6,210 nucleotides of DNA from Gallionellaceae bacterium (GTDB taxonomy: Bacteria; Pseudomonadota; Gammaproteobacteria; Burkholderiales; Gallionellaceae), in contig PLYB01000346.1 of NCBI GenBank assembly GCA_003151655.1, positions 16,019 to 22,228 on the forward strand, in the 5' to 3' direction. Below the pieces are notes generated by a model that saw only the letters and a list, made by a program, of their open reading frames with translations, was not told the origin of the DNA and made no database searches. Position 1 is the stretch's first letter; each line of letters starts with the position of its first letter. Both the position numbers and the translations under genes were made by a program. Shown here one piece after another: positions 5,396-6,210 of this stretch.

Positions 5396-6210
5396 AAAAT
5401 CGGCTTCATAATATTTTGCAGGGCGATGCTGGCTTGCCCCAACGAAACTCCGCCATCATTTGGCGGTAGCTGTCGCGCAATTAATACGCGCACTCCTTTT
5501 GCTGACAAACCTTCAAGTATTGCATTCGTTAATAGGTTGTTGAGGAAACAGCCCCCACCCAGCGCGACATAGTTAATTTTGCTTTGCACAGCGGCACGCA
5601 GCACCCACGTGATTAAGCCGTCTGCAATCGTCGCATGGAATATTGCGGCACCGTATGCCACATCTTTGCAGTCAGCCAGCACTGCGAGTAGCGGGCGAAA
5701 ATCCAATATTCCATCGGCGCTGATGGTGTAACCCTCTGCAAGAGGAACGACTTTACCGTGCGACTTTGCCAGCCCTTCCAACAACATCGCCGCCTGCCCT
5801 TCGTAGCCTTGTATTTCACTTACTCCCAACAATCCGGCAGCCGCATCAAAGCAGCGCCCCATACTGGAAGTGGAGGGGCTGTTCAACTGACGTTGCAACA
5901 TGCCCGCCAACATCCCTGCTCCTGCTTGCTTTGGAAAACGCTGCGCAATTTCGTCGGCACGCCCCATGTCGAACAACGCGGCTGCGGCCATACGCCAAGG
6001 CTCTCTCGCGGCGCGGTCACCGCCGGGCATATTCAACGGTACAAGATGTCCCAGACGTTGGCAGTTCGCTCCGTCTACGCGTAACAACTCACCGCCCCAA
6101 GCACTGCCGTCAGTACCCAGCCCGACACCGTCCAGCGCCAAACCGAGTACGGCTTCGGCAACTTGATGTTCGGCGCAGATGGCGGCGATATGCGCGTGGT
6201 GATGCTGCAC
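5392..6210 (-). CDS. hypF: Hydrogenase maturation carbamoyltransferase HypF, C-terminal part
   Basis: HypF makes carbamoyl-AMP from carbamoyl phosphate and ATP and moves the carbamoyl group to the C-terminal cysteine of HypE. Only the last 272 residues are here; full-length HypF is about 750-800, so the acylphosphatase, zinc-finger and YrdC-like domains lie beyond base 6210. The first codon in the window is GTG read as valine within VQHHHAHI, not a start. The visible part is the Kae1-like domain: the metal-binding HHHAH at 3-7, DGVGLGTDGSAWGGELL at 27-43, GDRAAREPWRMA at 64-75, SSMGRCFDAAAGLLG at 115-129, YEGQAAMLLE at 136-145, GGGCFLNNLL at 218-227 and LPPNDGGVSLGQA at 248-260. The protein ends 12 residues later, close to the usual end. 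Its TAG stop lies within the palindromic repeat. The call is secure; it is partial because of the window edge, with no sign of a frameshift. Confidence 0.97.
   Translation of the reverse strand: MQHHHAHIAAICAEHQVAEAVLGLALDGVGLGTDGSAWGGELLRVDGANCQRLGHLVPLNMPGGDRAAREPWRMAAAALFDMGRADEIAQRFPKQAGAGMLAGMLQRQLNSPSTSSMGRCFDAAAGLLGVSEIQGYEGQAAMLLEGLAKSHGKVVPLAEGYTISADGILDFRPLLAVLADCKDVAYGAAIFHATIADGLITWVLRAAVQSKINYVALGGGCFLNNLLTNAILEGLSAKGVRVLIARQLPPNDGGVSLGQASIALQNIMKPIL

Noticed and set aside
1..6210. CRISPR array, tRNA, rRNA or insertion sequence with transposase
   Set aside because: No regularly spaced direct repeats, RNA gene signatures or transposase motifs were seen; coding genes and two short palindromes account for nearly all of the window.

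Overview
The window is a tightly packed run of seven genes, all on the minus strand. Read in the direction of transcription, from base 6210 down to base 1, the order is hypF (3' part), hypC, hypD, hypE, hoxA, hoxB (hupU) and hoxC (hupV, 5' part). The first four make and insert the Fe(CN)2CO group of [NiFe] hydrogenases. The last three are a hydrogen-responsive transcription module: an NtrC-type response regulator and the two subunits of a cytoplasmic H2-sensing [NiFe] hydrogenase (group 2b). The window cuts both end genes. hypF lacks its N-terminal half and hoxC continues past base 1.

The order hypF-C-D-E-hoxA-hoxB-hoxC is the one known from the membrane-bound hydrogenase region of Cupriavidus necator (Ralstonia eutropha), except that no hypX lies between hypE and hoxA. 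Protein character, moderately high GC and two palindromic intergenic repeats suggest a proteobacterium, most likely a betaproteobacterium (perhaps a Nitrosomonadales or Gallionella-like lineage). That placement is inference.

Layout: hoxC partial (1-358), hoxB (355-1374), a 51-base gap with a REP-like hairpin, hoxA (1426-2874), a 10-base gap, hypE (2885-3937), hypD (3934-5046), hypC (5043-5297), a 94-base gap with a large imperfect palindrome, hypF partial (5392-6210). Three junctions (hypC/hypD, hypD/hypE, hoxB/hoxC) are 4-base ATGA overlaps, so the genes are probably co-transcribed and translationally coupled. There is no gene-free stretch above 100 bases. The plus strand holds no convincing gene, only open frames that mirror the minus-strand genes.

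How the parts work together: HypF (with HypE) makes the cyanide ligands from carbamoyl phosphate. HypC and HypD carry the Fe(CN)2CO group to hydrogenase large subunits, including HoxC. HoxBC senses H2 and, through a histidine kinase (HoxJ/HupT, expected just beyond base 1), controls HoxA, which activates hydrogenase genes. The energy-conserving hydrogenase itself is not in the window. I see no unknown system here. The most useful details are diagnostic residues of the sensor hydrogenase, the missing hypX, and two repeats placed where they affect a stop codon and a ribosome binding site.
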